Under the pieces are notes generated by a model. The model did not search any database and was not told the DNA's origin. It saw only the letters and a list, made by a program, of their open reading frames with translations. A stretch of 64,000 nucleotides of DNA from Antitrichia curtipendula (Eukaryota > Streptophyta > Bryopsida > Hypnales > Leucodontaceae): the NCBI GenBank assembly GCA_951230915.1, contig OX579639.1, positions 7,316,001-7,380,000 of the forward strand, written 5' to 3'. A program made the position numbers and the translations under genes. Shown here piece by piece: positions 22,983-32,890 of this stretch. Position 1 is the stretch's first letter; each line of letters opens with the position of its first letter.

Positions 22983-23045
22983 GATTGGCTCTTGCAATAA
23001 ATAATATTTTATTTACCAATCCATTCAATGACTACAGAAGGTCCA

Positions 23046-23979
23046 TTAACCCCTAAAGTTCCGTGACTATGTTTTCACTGAAAACGCTCAAGAACTGCCA
23101 TTTTTAGTACAAGTACTAAATTTTTGAAAAAAAATAAATTTTGACTCATGTAACCGTAGGATCTTGTAGTATGCTGACTTGAGAATATGTGGTAAAAATT
23201 TCAGAAATTTCCACCACGTGGATTGCAAGATATAAGCATTCAAAATCACTGAAATCGTTTTTTGACCCCTGCAAAAAACCGGGCAGCTGCACTTCAAAAG
23301 CTCACTTTTCTATGAAAAAATGTCCAAAATGGTGGTGCTTCTTTGGATTCTTTTTTCTAAACAAGTTGGGAACATGCTTGAAAAATTTCACATCATTTGA
23401 AATTGTATAACATATAGGAAAAAAATAGTAAGTAGAATGAAGTAGAGAATGATTCAAAATACTAAATTGTTAAGAATTTAGATATGAAATTGAAAAATAC
23501 CAATCTCAATGGTTGAAATGTTGTATTAAACAATCTACATCCTATGATTTTATTTTTTTCAAAAAATATTGAAAATTGAGTAAGATTAAAGACTTCAAAG
23601 TTTATTTTAGAGTAGAGATTTCAAAACTACCCGCAAACTAAAACTCCTCATAACTTTTGACTCATTGGTCAAAATGGAATGATTAAAAGCTTTCCACGTA
23701 TAGATAGCTCTGGAAAACGAGTTTCAAATTTTTGTTTCTGAAAAAAAGTGATTTTTTCTGATCTGCCCTAACTGCCCAGCTGAGAAAAAAAGTAACATAT
23801 TAGGCCATAACTTTTGACTCGTATTTCCAAATGTCATAAAATTTAGTTCAAATGAAAGGTACTCCTCGTCCACAACTTCTATTAAAATTTCAGCCTCAAA
23901 CTTGTAAATCTCTGGCCACATGTACCTGCCCAATTTTTTTATGTTGCCAAATTCTGCAGGCTAGTCCTTTAGGGGTTAA
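23046..23979 (+). mobile_element. TTAA-bounded element A (934 bp)
   Basis: Begins TTAACCCCTAAAG and ends CTTTAGGGGTTAA, a perfect 13-bp inverted terminus that includes the TTAA. No transposase is encoded, so it is non-autonomous. It sits inside R4 copy 1. The intact R4 copy at 40.8 kb reads 'gatTCAAggacc' where this locus would read 'catTAAAgacc' without the element, so the insertion went into TTAA (or TTA) and duplicated it. An inverted relative (A') lies at 57165-58129. Confidence 0.85.
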
Positions 23980-24255
23980 AGACCACCTTATGTCCATTTC
24001 AGGCGAGTGTACATGGGCAATTCTAAGTGCCTACTTGCTTTCAGAGCCTCCTACCTTATATTGTATTAGTTATTGAATTTCAAAGTTTTTAAAACATTCA
24101 AAAATTAGAAAATTACTTTTTTGATTGTGGGAACAGTACATGGCACATTGGTGTAAATGGAGAGAAGAATGAATGTTCTACATGAGTTAATGATATAAAC
24201 ATGCTTACAGAGTGGAGAATGATGCTATTTAATTTCAATAAAAAAAACTTAACCC

Positions 24256-25193
24256 TTAACCCCTAAAAGATAGTTGTCCCTTTGGGGGGACAAATGGGAT
24301 TTTGAGCCGGTACCTACAGGCAGAGTTTTTGTCGTGATTTTTTGAAACTTTTTTTGAAGATAGAAAAACTAATAAGCTTTGTATTAATGTAATTTTTTCA
24401 CAATTGGTGCCAAGGAACAATAGTTATGACCAAATAAGCTCAAAACAAGGGACGGGAGGCAGCCTGGGCAGCAAAAAAAATTTGCAAAAATTTGAATTTT
24501 TTATTTTAATATTTGTCCCTCATAGAATATATTTTTTTCTATCTGGAAAGATTTGATTCATTTCATTTGGATTTGTTATGAGAAAGTTATGGACATTCTC
24601 GTTTTTCGGGCAGTTCCGCAGTTAGAGCATCTTCTTGAAAAAAAATAACTTTTAGGATTCATTCTGAATGCAATTTTTCAAATTTTTCTTTTTTGCACGG
24701 TTTAGTTTACTTGCTAAAACAATCTCACCATTGGAATTAGTGCATTTTAATTCCATCTAAAATATATGAATATTTTAGATTTTCCTTCTATCTTGTACCT
24801 ATTTCTACTTAACAATTTTTTTAAGAAGATGATTAAGTTCTTTTGAACTTTTTTTTTCCCCTAGCCTCTCAACTCAATTCTCTAATATAAAGATTTAAAG
24901 TTCAAAATGTTGTAGTGCAAAAATTTTAAGTTAAAAATGTTTGAAGTCAAAAAATCTAGTGCCACAATGTGTTGAAAAACTTGTTTTTTTTACTTTAAAT
25001 GCAGATATCTTGCAATCTGTACAGTCAAAAATTCTAAAAACAATTCCACACATTATTATACTATTTAGGTGTAAGATCCTACGGTTAGATGTGGGAAAAA
25101 AAACATTTTCAAATTTTTTTACTCTTTGCTATAGAAATGGCAGTTTTGAGTGTTTTTTGGCAGAAAAAGGCCTTGGGCCTTTTGAGGCGTTAA
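24256..25193 (+). mobile_element. TTAA-bounded element B (938 bp)
   Basis: Begins TTAACCCCTAAAAGATAG and ends CCTTTTGAGGCGTTAA; allowing for two mutations the ends are inverted repeats. Its right 250 bp matches, in inverted orientation, the start of the element at 39184-40075 (shared word 'aggatctt' and the same order of blocks). Some blocks ('gcaagatat', 'aggatctt') are also shared with element A, so A and B are subfamilies. No ORF of note. Confidence 0.75.
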
Positions 25194-26300
25194 ATGATGA
25201 GCCAGTCACCGTGGAAATGATCTGTTTTGTCACCATGTGAATTGTTGGCTTAAAAAAAAATGAAAAAGCACTCATTGGAAGACAAACTACTATAGAAGAT
25301 CTTCCCTTTCCACACAAAGTTGGGAAGATAAATAGTTGCACTTTTGTCCTACACGAAGAGATTCTTTATCCTTCATCGACCAAAAAATGTCGTCCACGTC
25401 GTTTATGGATTACGTGCCCTAAACTAAGTTTGAAACAACCAAGGAGGATTGACCCCAATAATAAATATAAAAATTTTTCCCCTATTTTATGCCAAGTAAG
25501 TTTTGCATTTCTTCACCTCTCCTAGCTAATTTGGGGCCTCTGCTTGCAAATATGAATTCAGAATTTGCAAATAAAAAATTCCGGTGTTTTCTCCAGGGGG
25601 CCTGAATCCTCGCTGGCCGTCTGAAACTACTTTCCAAGACCGATTTAAAGCAGATTCAATCAAAGTTTTCATTTGGGGGTGGTGGAATCTTGGGCATGAG
25701 CCACACATTCCAAGCCACGCTAATAATAATATAACTGACCTGGAAAAGCCAACAATGGCCCTTGTTTGCAGATCTGCGTGGGCCAATCACCACGCAGTCT
25801 GGATCCCCCTATAGTAGGGCTTCCGATCGACTCGCAAATGCTGACTCATTGCCACGTCATTTTATCAGTTCCATCTCAGAGTTTTTATCCCCTGGAGAAA
25901 ACAATGGAATTTTTTGATTGCCGCCCGCCCATGAAAAGAATTGCTGATTCTGAATTCATATTAGGCCCCAAATTAGCTAGGATAGGTGAAGAAACACAAA
26001 AGCAATGCAACAAAAAATAGGGGGCACTTTTTACCTTTGGAAGGGGGAATAAGGGGGGCCTGGTCATTTGAGAGGGACACTTTAATGCTTTACCCAGAAA
26101 GGACGCCACAGACGTTTAGTGTCTGATGAATGATAAGGTATTCTCCTGTGTAGGACATATATACAACTATTCATCCTTGGAATTAGTTTTGGAAAGTAGA
26201 GATCTTCTACAATATTTTGACTTCAAATGAGTTGTTTTGATTTTTTTTAATACCAATTGATTCCCATGGTTTCAGAAATGATGATTTCCACAGGGCCCCC
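25194..26300. mobile_element. Foldback-type element with about 430-bp inverted arms
   Basis: The left arm (about 25199-25625) and right arm (about 25870-26300) are imperfect inverted repeats throughout. Landmarks in the left arm are 'agaagatct', 'gtcctacac', 'cacctctcctagctaattt' and 'gttttctccagg'; all occur inverted in the right arm in mirrored order. The centre (25625-25870) is unique and noncoding. It abuts element B at one side and repeat R3 at the other. The structure fits a foldback or long-TIR (MULE-type) non-autonomous element; I could not fix the target duplication. Confidence 0.7.
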
Positions 26301-26780
26301 CACATCCTTCTAGGGTAAAATTTGGAAGGATAGGCCTATAACCACAAATTTCAAACCTCCTTGTCCATCACTCTATTTGCTGCCATTTTGCAACTAGATA
26401 TGAATGAAATTTTTTATATTTATTTTTCAGAGATGACATCATAGGTCCACTGGTTAGGAAAGCTTCAATTTTAGGGGGGAAAAATTTGGAATTATTGTGA
26501 ATTATTTAAGAAAAAAATCAAGAGAGTTCATATCAAACACAAAATTTATTTGAAAAATCTGAAATTTTCACCACAAATGCACAATGCATAACATCATGGT
26601 ATATGCTAAACTAAAATTACCATGTCACTCTAAAACTAGAAACAAACCATGGTTATAGACCTAAAGTTCATATTGTTATATAATGTTGAAAATGAAGAAT
26701 TTTTTGAAATTTTCAATTGAATTAGAAACTGCACTTCATTTCACTACTTGAACTCGAATTCAAAAAATATCCTTTTTAAA
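26300..26780. repeat. Dispersed repeat R3, copy 2
   Basis: Diverged but collinear with about 350-800: 'catccttctagggta', 'ggcctat', 'ggaattattgtgaatta', 'atcaaacacaaaat', 'acatcatggt'. No coding potential. Too decayed to classify. Confidence 0.5.
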
Positions 26781-28083
26781 AAATTATCCCTTTTTTTAAA
26801 AACGGGTTTTAATTTATTTTTTTAGGGTTTGGGGTTTAGGGTCGGATACACATTTGAGCGAGCCATCGGCGGAGTTGTGGCACCGTCTCCACCGCGCTCG
26901 CTCATCGTGAATTTCTGCTCATTCTCTACAGCTGAAAAAATGTGCATCACTGCCCCTACTCCGAACAACCTCGAAGCAGCTCTCATTCGAAACATCGCAG
27001 CTGACTTAAGCATCCTCTAGTGCTCGCCAGTTGTGAAGCACATTTACATTTATGGTGTTCACTTTTCTCCAGAGACTTGACATCCATCAGGTACAGAGCC
27101 AGAAGCAGCCATGGCCATCAGGACCTTGCAAGAATCATGTCTGAGTGGCCATCGAAGCTCCAGAATTATATATGATTCAGGTTGCACCTGTGACGAATCG
27201 AACGCCTGTTTTGAGGTTCATGTTGCAAACTGTCGTATGTTGTGAATCTGCATTCGAAACGTTCTACGATGTTTGTTGAGAACTTACTGTGTACCTCACC
27301 TCTGGCAACAACAGAAGAAGTCAGATGCATGACTCCTTTTGGTTTAGAACGGTATCCGATTTTTGCAGTCCTGACTCCTGAGTACCGACCTTATGAAGGG
27401 AGCTCCGGATTTGATGAATGACAGATTCTTGGTTTACTTGTGTGGATAGCTAATTACGCCAACTTTGGAAGAATTTGCGTACAAACAGGCGTTATGTGCA
27501 ACATGTCCGTTTCATCAAAGATCCAGGGTTAGTTCACCGCTAGCTACAGATCATGACTGTCTCACCTTTTTCAGTAATTGCTCTCGGTTTCTACATTGTC
27601 AAGGTGATTCTTCCTGAGGCGCATAGTCTCTTTTTATAATAATAATGATGATAATAATCCCACTAATTGGTTGATGGTTGAGAGCAAGATCTGGTTTCTC
27701 TCTGGATATTAGAGATATCTGCAAAATGACCGGGATTTTGGTTGTGGGTTTGATTAGGCATACTAAATGATGTTCGATGGTCCTTGAACACACAACACCC
27801 AAGGCACTATCAAGATCTATAGTAGTTTTGATTGTCCTTGAACAGTAAAATTTATTGCGTGTTAGCAACTCACAGCCAAACTCATTACGTCTTGTCTGCA
27901 GGTGTGAAGGTCGTGATCGATGTTTGATTGTTGTATAAATTCGTGTCTGTAATGATACAAATTGGGTAGTGTCTGCAGAGATTTCCAAGGCTTTGATGTT
28001 TGATTGTTGTCGAAATTCAGACATCGAGTCTGTAATGAAACGGAGTAGGCCATGTCTGTGAAGGTTAAGGTCGTCTGCTTTGA
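26781..28083. other. Intergenic, no supported gene
   Basis: A telo-box-like TTAGGGTTT lies at 26823-26831 and a related GGGTTTAGGGT nearby. From 26860 to 27600 base composition is more balanced than the flanks, and short open frames occur on both strands, but none extends or matches a family I know. It may be the decayed upstream part of the relic at 28.1 kb. Confidence 0.4.
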
Positions 28084-28620
28084 TTGTCGCACAGATTTGT
28101 CTTCCGCTCATCAAGCGAGGTCGGAGAAGGAGCCAATCCAAGCACACCTTCTCCGAGCACGAAGAATGAGAAGCTTGCAGACTTCACACCAGAAAACACA
28201 TTCCTACCGCTGAAGGACGTGCGCCACCCGGGCATGTCTGACACAGACACGAACTGGTCCATGAGCGGGCTGCGCGCGCGCGCTCCCTCGGAAGGCACCG
28301 GCGAGACCTTCGACCTCCCTCACGACGACCCGCACAACCGCCTCCTGTGGGTCCGCAACCACGACGAGTGCGACGGCGCCAAGAACGCCTACGGCTCTTC
28401 AACCAAACATCGCTCCCTCAGAACGCCATCCTGCGGCGCGGCACGACCTTGCTGGCGGACAACTAGAGAGCATGTGCGTGGGCTGTTGGACTACAATATC
28501 TGGCACGCGCTCTCGGCGCTCGCGAACTTCGGGACATGGCGCCTGGAGAATCTGTGCGCGTTCCGGGACCAGTTGCTGCTCTACCACATGGGAGAGCTCG
28601 TCACGTCCATGACTCCATGA
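28084..28620 (+). pseudogene. GC-rich gene relic of unknown product
   Basis: A 178-codon open stretch with strong GC bias (well above its AT-rich surroundings). The part 'ADFTPENTFLPLKDVRHPGM' through 'HDDPHNRLLWVRNHDECDGA' looks protein-like. The sense then seems to move to the next frame around 28390-28460 ('LFNQTSLPQNAILRRGTTLL') and back for 'RGLLDYNIWHALSALANFGT'. That suggests two compensating indels in a real coding exon. I do not recognise the family. It could also be one exon of an expressed gene with indel errors. Confidence 0.4.
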
Positions 28621-29180
28621 AGAATTCCTCATCGATCGGCTTTGAGAACGCGGCGAATTTTTTTATCTATTTCATAATACAAATATATATTAATATCATT
28701 AAATTATTACCTTGAAGAATGTGTGTTTTGAATTTCTAGGCGCACATCTTAGCAAGACTCCACTAAATCTGCCCTTAGAGTTTTAGCATTTCAACTTCTG
28801 ATGTTTCTCGCTTTGTGATGTTTCTCTGCTGTGTCTCCGTCACTGTTGTGAACAATTTTGAGACTACTTCATGTGAATGGCGTTGGGCTTACTGGAAATT
28901 ATGTTATGTATGTGATGAGATTCGAAGAAAAGCGAGCTGCGGTTTCACCAGATTTCACCTACTGTTGCGTAGGAATCCGTCATGGCCAGCGACAACGACA
29001 CTCCTACTTCAGGTTTGCTATTTCACAAGAAAAATGCTGTCCGTCTTTAGAATTTCACAAGAGAAGCTGCTAGTTTAGAACCCTAGGTGGAGGAGAAAGA
29101 GAGAGGCCAATCAAATTTGGTACTAAGTTTGTGGTCTGAACTCATATTGACATATCGTTTTTTTATTTGTGCAGTGCCGC
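28621..29180. other. Intergenic spacer, nothing recognised
   Basis: AT-rich with short overlapping open frames only. No splice-linked coding segment can be joined to the relics on either side with confidence. Confidence 0.4.
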
Positions 29181-29189
29181 AATCTGAAG

Positions 29190-29475
29190 AGATCTTTTGA
29201 TGTATTTCACTGGTGATCACGAGGGAGCCGACGCCGCTTACAGTCGAGCTCTGGCGATCAATCCGAAGCACGACCCCACGCTACAGTATTTCACCAGGGC
29301 ATGCTGCGAGAAGCCGCCTACCCATTTGATCTGGTGGGAGCGCAGAGCCATTGAGGCCAATCCTTCACAATTGTGCAGTCACGTACAAGGCGAGGGCCAA
29401 GGTGAAGTTCCAGCTTGGGGACTTTGATGGTGCTGGAGCTGACTTGGACCTGTCTTATCACAAGGGGCTCATATT
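29190..29475 (+). pseudogene. TPR-repeat protein relic
   Basis: Reads 'MYFTGDHEGADAAYSRALAINPKHDPTL' as parts of a tetratricopeptide repeat: the A/Y/A/P pattern 'AxxxYxRALxINPxH' is the TPR signature. The following bases give, in other frames, 'AIEANPS' and 'VKFQLGDFDGAGADLDLSYH', which are two more TPR-like helices. Frameshifts separate them, so this is a decayed TPR gene fragment. TPR domains mediate protein-protein contacts; the specific protein is unknown. Confidence 0.55.
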
Positions 29476-31482
29476 GCGTTCCTTGTGAGTTCCCTGTGGA
29501 GAAAAAGAAGAAGAAGAATTCTCGGGTTGTTGCTTTTTGTTCCAAAGGCACACCAGGAATTTTACTCACATTGGGAAAAGTGGGACACACTGGGAAACTA
29601 CACTACTACACAGGAAACTCAATATACTACGGAGTACTATATTGTAAGCGGGGAAAACTACACTACTACACTGAGAAATTGAGGAATGTTGGAGGACCTT
29701 GTAGGTAAGTCACAAGGTAAATTTGTATACTTTCGTGGTGTGTCCCACTTTTCCTGTTGTGGTCCTCACAAGGAACCCTATATGACTTTCATGTGTATGA
29801 GATGTACACACATCTTTAGACTTTACAGTATAAGCAAGGGCTGCAGAAGTGGGAGGCAAAATTCGAAGAGACTTTGAAGTGCCTTGTTACTTTCTTCCAC
29901 ATCTCCGGTACAAAGAAGATGGTGGGAATGTATAGGGCATTGCGCGATGGAAAGGGCCAATAAGTAGGCTCTTTCATTGCGCAATGCTGGATGACGAGAA
30001 GCTTTGTCCGGCGTAAACTAGGAGAAGAAAATTTGGATGAAATAATGATGAAGAGATACATTTGGGATGAAAAATGCCTAATGCTCGATTACGTGGGCAA
30101 AAAACGCATAATCAGGCATTATAGCTTGATTGTGGTACAAAACTTGTCCTAAGAATGAATGGTACATTTTCTTCTTATGGTTCACACAAAGAAAAATGTG
30201 TAAGGTGAATAGCTAGATATTCTTTAGTAGTCAATGCAATTAGGTGATTCTATATCCATTGTCTATCTTTGCATAATTTTATTCAGGATAGAAGAGGACT
30301 TTACATGGCAATTGGAAGTTGTAGTCATAGAAAGCACTAGTTGTGTTGATCCCCCTAATTTTTTTATTGGAAACAATCATTATATGAAGAAGAAACAAGC
30401 CGTTGAAGTTCACTGTAATCCAAAAAAATGTTTGGATTTTGAACTTTAAATTGCTCTCAAACATTCAAAACAACTTGGATTGAAATGAAAATTTTACCAC
30501 AATAACTAGACTTTGAGGGGAATATAATCCAATATTTTTATATTCACTTTTCACTTTTCTCCCTTCTCCTTTCCTAGTTTAAAAAGTAAAAACACTCATA
30601 CTTGATCATTTTAGCGATTTTGCAATACATGGTCAGTAGTATGAAAGGATGCATATTTTTCCTTTGTAGAAAGATAGGAAATATGGAGACTACAATTTTT
30701 CCATAATCTTATTTTTAAAATTGAAATTACTCTATTTGGGGGAGCCAAAAAATAATCTAAACCCATAGCCATTGTCTAGAGTCTTCAATTCCAATTATTT
30801 AAGAACTACTTTTCTATTCACTACTTCCTACTTTCTTGCTCATTACTTTGGAACATGTGTCATCACCTTATTAAAGTAGAATCACCCCTTTCCAACCAAA
30901 ACGCTATATCCAACTGTAGGATGTAATTATTTCAAACCAAGGCTAGAACAAATTTCCAACCAAAGCTTTGAATGTGTTTCTTTTTGCTTTTCAAGGTTGG
31001 TACTAGAAAGATTACGACACATATCTTGAAGTAGTAAACAAGAAACTAGGAAGTAGTGAATATAAAAAATAATTCTTGAATGATAGCAATTAGCAGACTC
31101 TACATATTGGATATAGGTCCAAATCAACTTTGACTTCCAAAATTCATTGTAATTTCAATTCAAGTGATAAAATGATCTATTATAAATGGCTTCATTAATT
31201 CTCAACCTTGAAAAGGAGAAAAAAAATACATTCCAAACTTAAATTGGAAATTTGCTCCAACCTTAGTTGGAAAGAATTGCACATTGATCAAGTATGAGAC
31301 TCCAATTGGATAAAAGTGTTTCTACCTTACATTTATATCAATTATTAGTAAACATCTCATCAATTATGAATGCTTTCTTAGTTATAAAGATGTATAGGTT
31401 CCTTAATAAGTTCCTAAATGTCCAAGCATCTACATATTATATCACAAATGAAATCTTTCATGCATGCCTAACATTTTTATTT
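29476..31482. other. Intergenic, unrecognised AT-rich DNA
   Basis: Contains a local duplication of 'AAACTACACTACTACAC' (about 29597 and 29658) around a small palindrome ATACTACGGAGTACTAT (29623). Otherwise there are short open frames without family features. I see no RNA gene. Confidence 0.4.
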
Positions 31483-31703
31483 ACAGATACAGTGGGAGCA
31501 AGCCCATTGTAGGCTGAATTATGATAGTGGTGAAATGAATATAAGATAAACTACCCAATTACAGATACAATGGGAGCAAGCCCATTGTAGGCTGAATTAT
31601 GATAGTGGTGTATATTTCAGAACTTGAATGTACACCACTATTACAATTTTGTCTATGATGGGACTTGCCCCCATTTGATCCATAATGGAGTAGTTTACCT
31701 TAC
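31483..31703. repeat. 162-bp palindrome (31542-31703) with an extra direct copy of one arm
   Basis: The arms read TAAGATAAACTAC... from 31542 and ...GTAGTTTACCTTA to 31703 and pair along about 65 bp with scattered mismatches. The inner part, 'GATAGTGGTGTA' and 'TACACCACTATT', frames a loop of about 22 nt. A second, direct copy of 50 bp of the left arm ('ACAGATACAGTGGGAGCAAG' ...) precedes it at 31483-31533. This looks like a small foldback MITE inserted next to, or duplicating, itself. Confidence 0.8.
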
Positions 31704-32890
31704 TTCATCCATTCATTTTACAAAGATTATTTATTTTACCACAAGATTATGTGAAGGTGATTAAAATATCTTAATAGTATTTCATTATTATCAGATATGT
31801 AAACATGAAGTGTGGATTTAGATTTTTAGTAGCATTGTTTACGGGTTCAGAAAATTCATCCAAGAGTGTTTAAAGAATCATGGTAACTCAGAAAGCGATT
31901 CACACCATTCTCAAGAAAAAAATTATGTGAAGATTCAAAAAGGGCAGGAGGGTTTGTAGACATTCTCCATTGCCCCCAAAACGTGAATCCGATCAGAGTA
32001 AGTGTACACAATGACCAAAGAACCACAATGGGTCATCCTACCTTCCTCACTTTAACTTACACCAAACTTTCATTTTTATGATGATGGCAACAGGAATTGA
32101 CAGTTGATTCATGAACTGAATTAGGTACAGACAAGAAAATACCAACGGTCATATTAATTTCTGTAGAATCAATATTGCGCAGAACTTGAGAACTTGAAAA
32201 TCGAGATTCTGTACGAACTGAAATTGATCTAATGCACTGGGTTCTAATGAAAGAACACAAATATAGAATTCCTTATTCCAATTACAAACAGGATAGTTCA
32301 GTACTAGAATTGAAGAAAGGCGTCCATTAAATGACAAGCTCACTGAGAGCACATGTACCTTCATTCCAAACTGTGACAGTGTACTGTACAGGCGTAGTTG
32401 TGAAAAACACCACTCAGCACTCAACTGAAATAACATAATTTAATCAAAGTGTCAAACAGATCTTGCTCACCACAACTACAATTCCAGATGCGACCAGTTC
32501 TTGCTGCCATCTCCACCAGTAGTAACGCATACAAGGAAACCTCCGATAGTAAGATCCAATGCACTTTGCAACAGAACTTCCGTGGAGGGTCATCGAAACA
32601 GCATGCTCAGCCTTTCTCAACCGTCTACGGTTTGACAGGTTTTGCTGTTCTTTTTCATTCCTGTAAAACATTGATTCTGCTTGAGTAGAGATGCCGTGTG
32701 TGGAGAGAGACACACAACAATACATCAATTCCTCGCACTCCTAAAAGGATAAGCATCAGAACACCCAAACTGGCAACAAACACGTATTCAGTTAAGACTC
32801 ACCTCCCTGCACTACCTAATGACAATACACTTCTGACGGAGCTAAGCCTCTAAGGAGTATAATCTCTCATGCCATAGTAGCAAAATTGGC
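31704..32890. other. Downstream flank of the ADNT1-like gene
   Basis: No supported coding region. The part next to 32891 should hold the 3' untranslated region of the minus-strand carrier gene, but I could not fix a polyadenylation site. Short open frames between 32057 and 32728 show no family features. Confidence 0.4.

Larger units (their letters stand above)
1547..22987 (+). mobile_element. 21.4-kb Ty3/gypsy LTR retrotransposon, Athila/Tat-like, with nested insertions
   Basis: Complete element with LTRs at 1552-2206 and 22328-22982, both 655 bp and both TG...CA. It is flanked by a perfect 5-bp target duplication GATTG at 1547-1551 and 22983-22987. Internal order is PBS, short upstream ORFs, gag with several zinc knuckles, protease, reverse transcriptase, RNase H, integrase, accessory ORF, a first polypurine tract, 4.9 kb of extra sequence, a second polypurine tract, 3' LTR. 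The order RT-RH-INT defines Ty3/gypsy. The tRNA-Asp primer site and the extra ORFs point to the Athila/Tat group. The two LTRs differ at about nine positions (roughly 1.4 percent), so insertion looks recent, yet the coding part holds many stops and frameshifts. A paralogous empty site lies near 40780. Confidence 0.93.
1282..24056. mobile_element. R4 inverted-repeat DNA element, copy 1, split by two nested insertions
   Basis: A short element of about 410 bp once the insertions are removed. It has terminal inverted repeats AGGTAGGAGGCTTTGAAAGC at 1282 and the near-exact reverse complement ending at 24056 (one mismatch in 21). It is interrupted by the LTR retrotransposon (1552-22982) and by a TTAA element (23046-23979). 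Its three surviving pieces, 1282-1551, 22988-23045 and 23980-24056, align in order with the intact related copy at 40505-40922. It has no coding capacity, so it is a non-autonomous, MITE-like element. I could not settle its target duplication (TA or TTA is possible) or its superfamily. Confidence 0.75.

Noticed and set aside
27599..28147. 182-codon minus-strand ORF
   Set aside because: Ends in an ATT/ATA repeat (poly-Ile) and has no domain features; likely chance.
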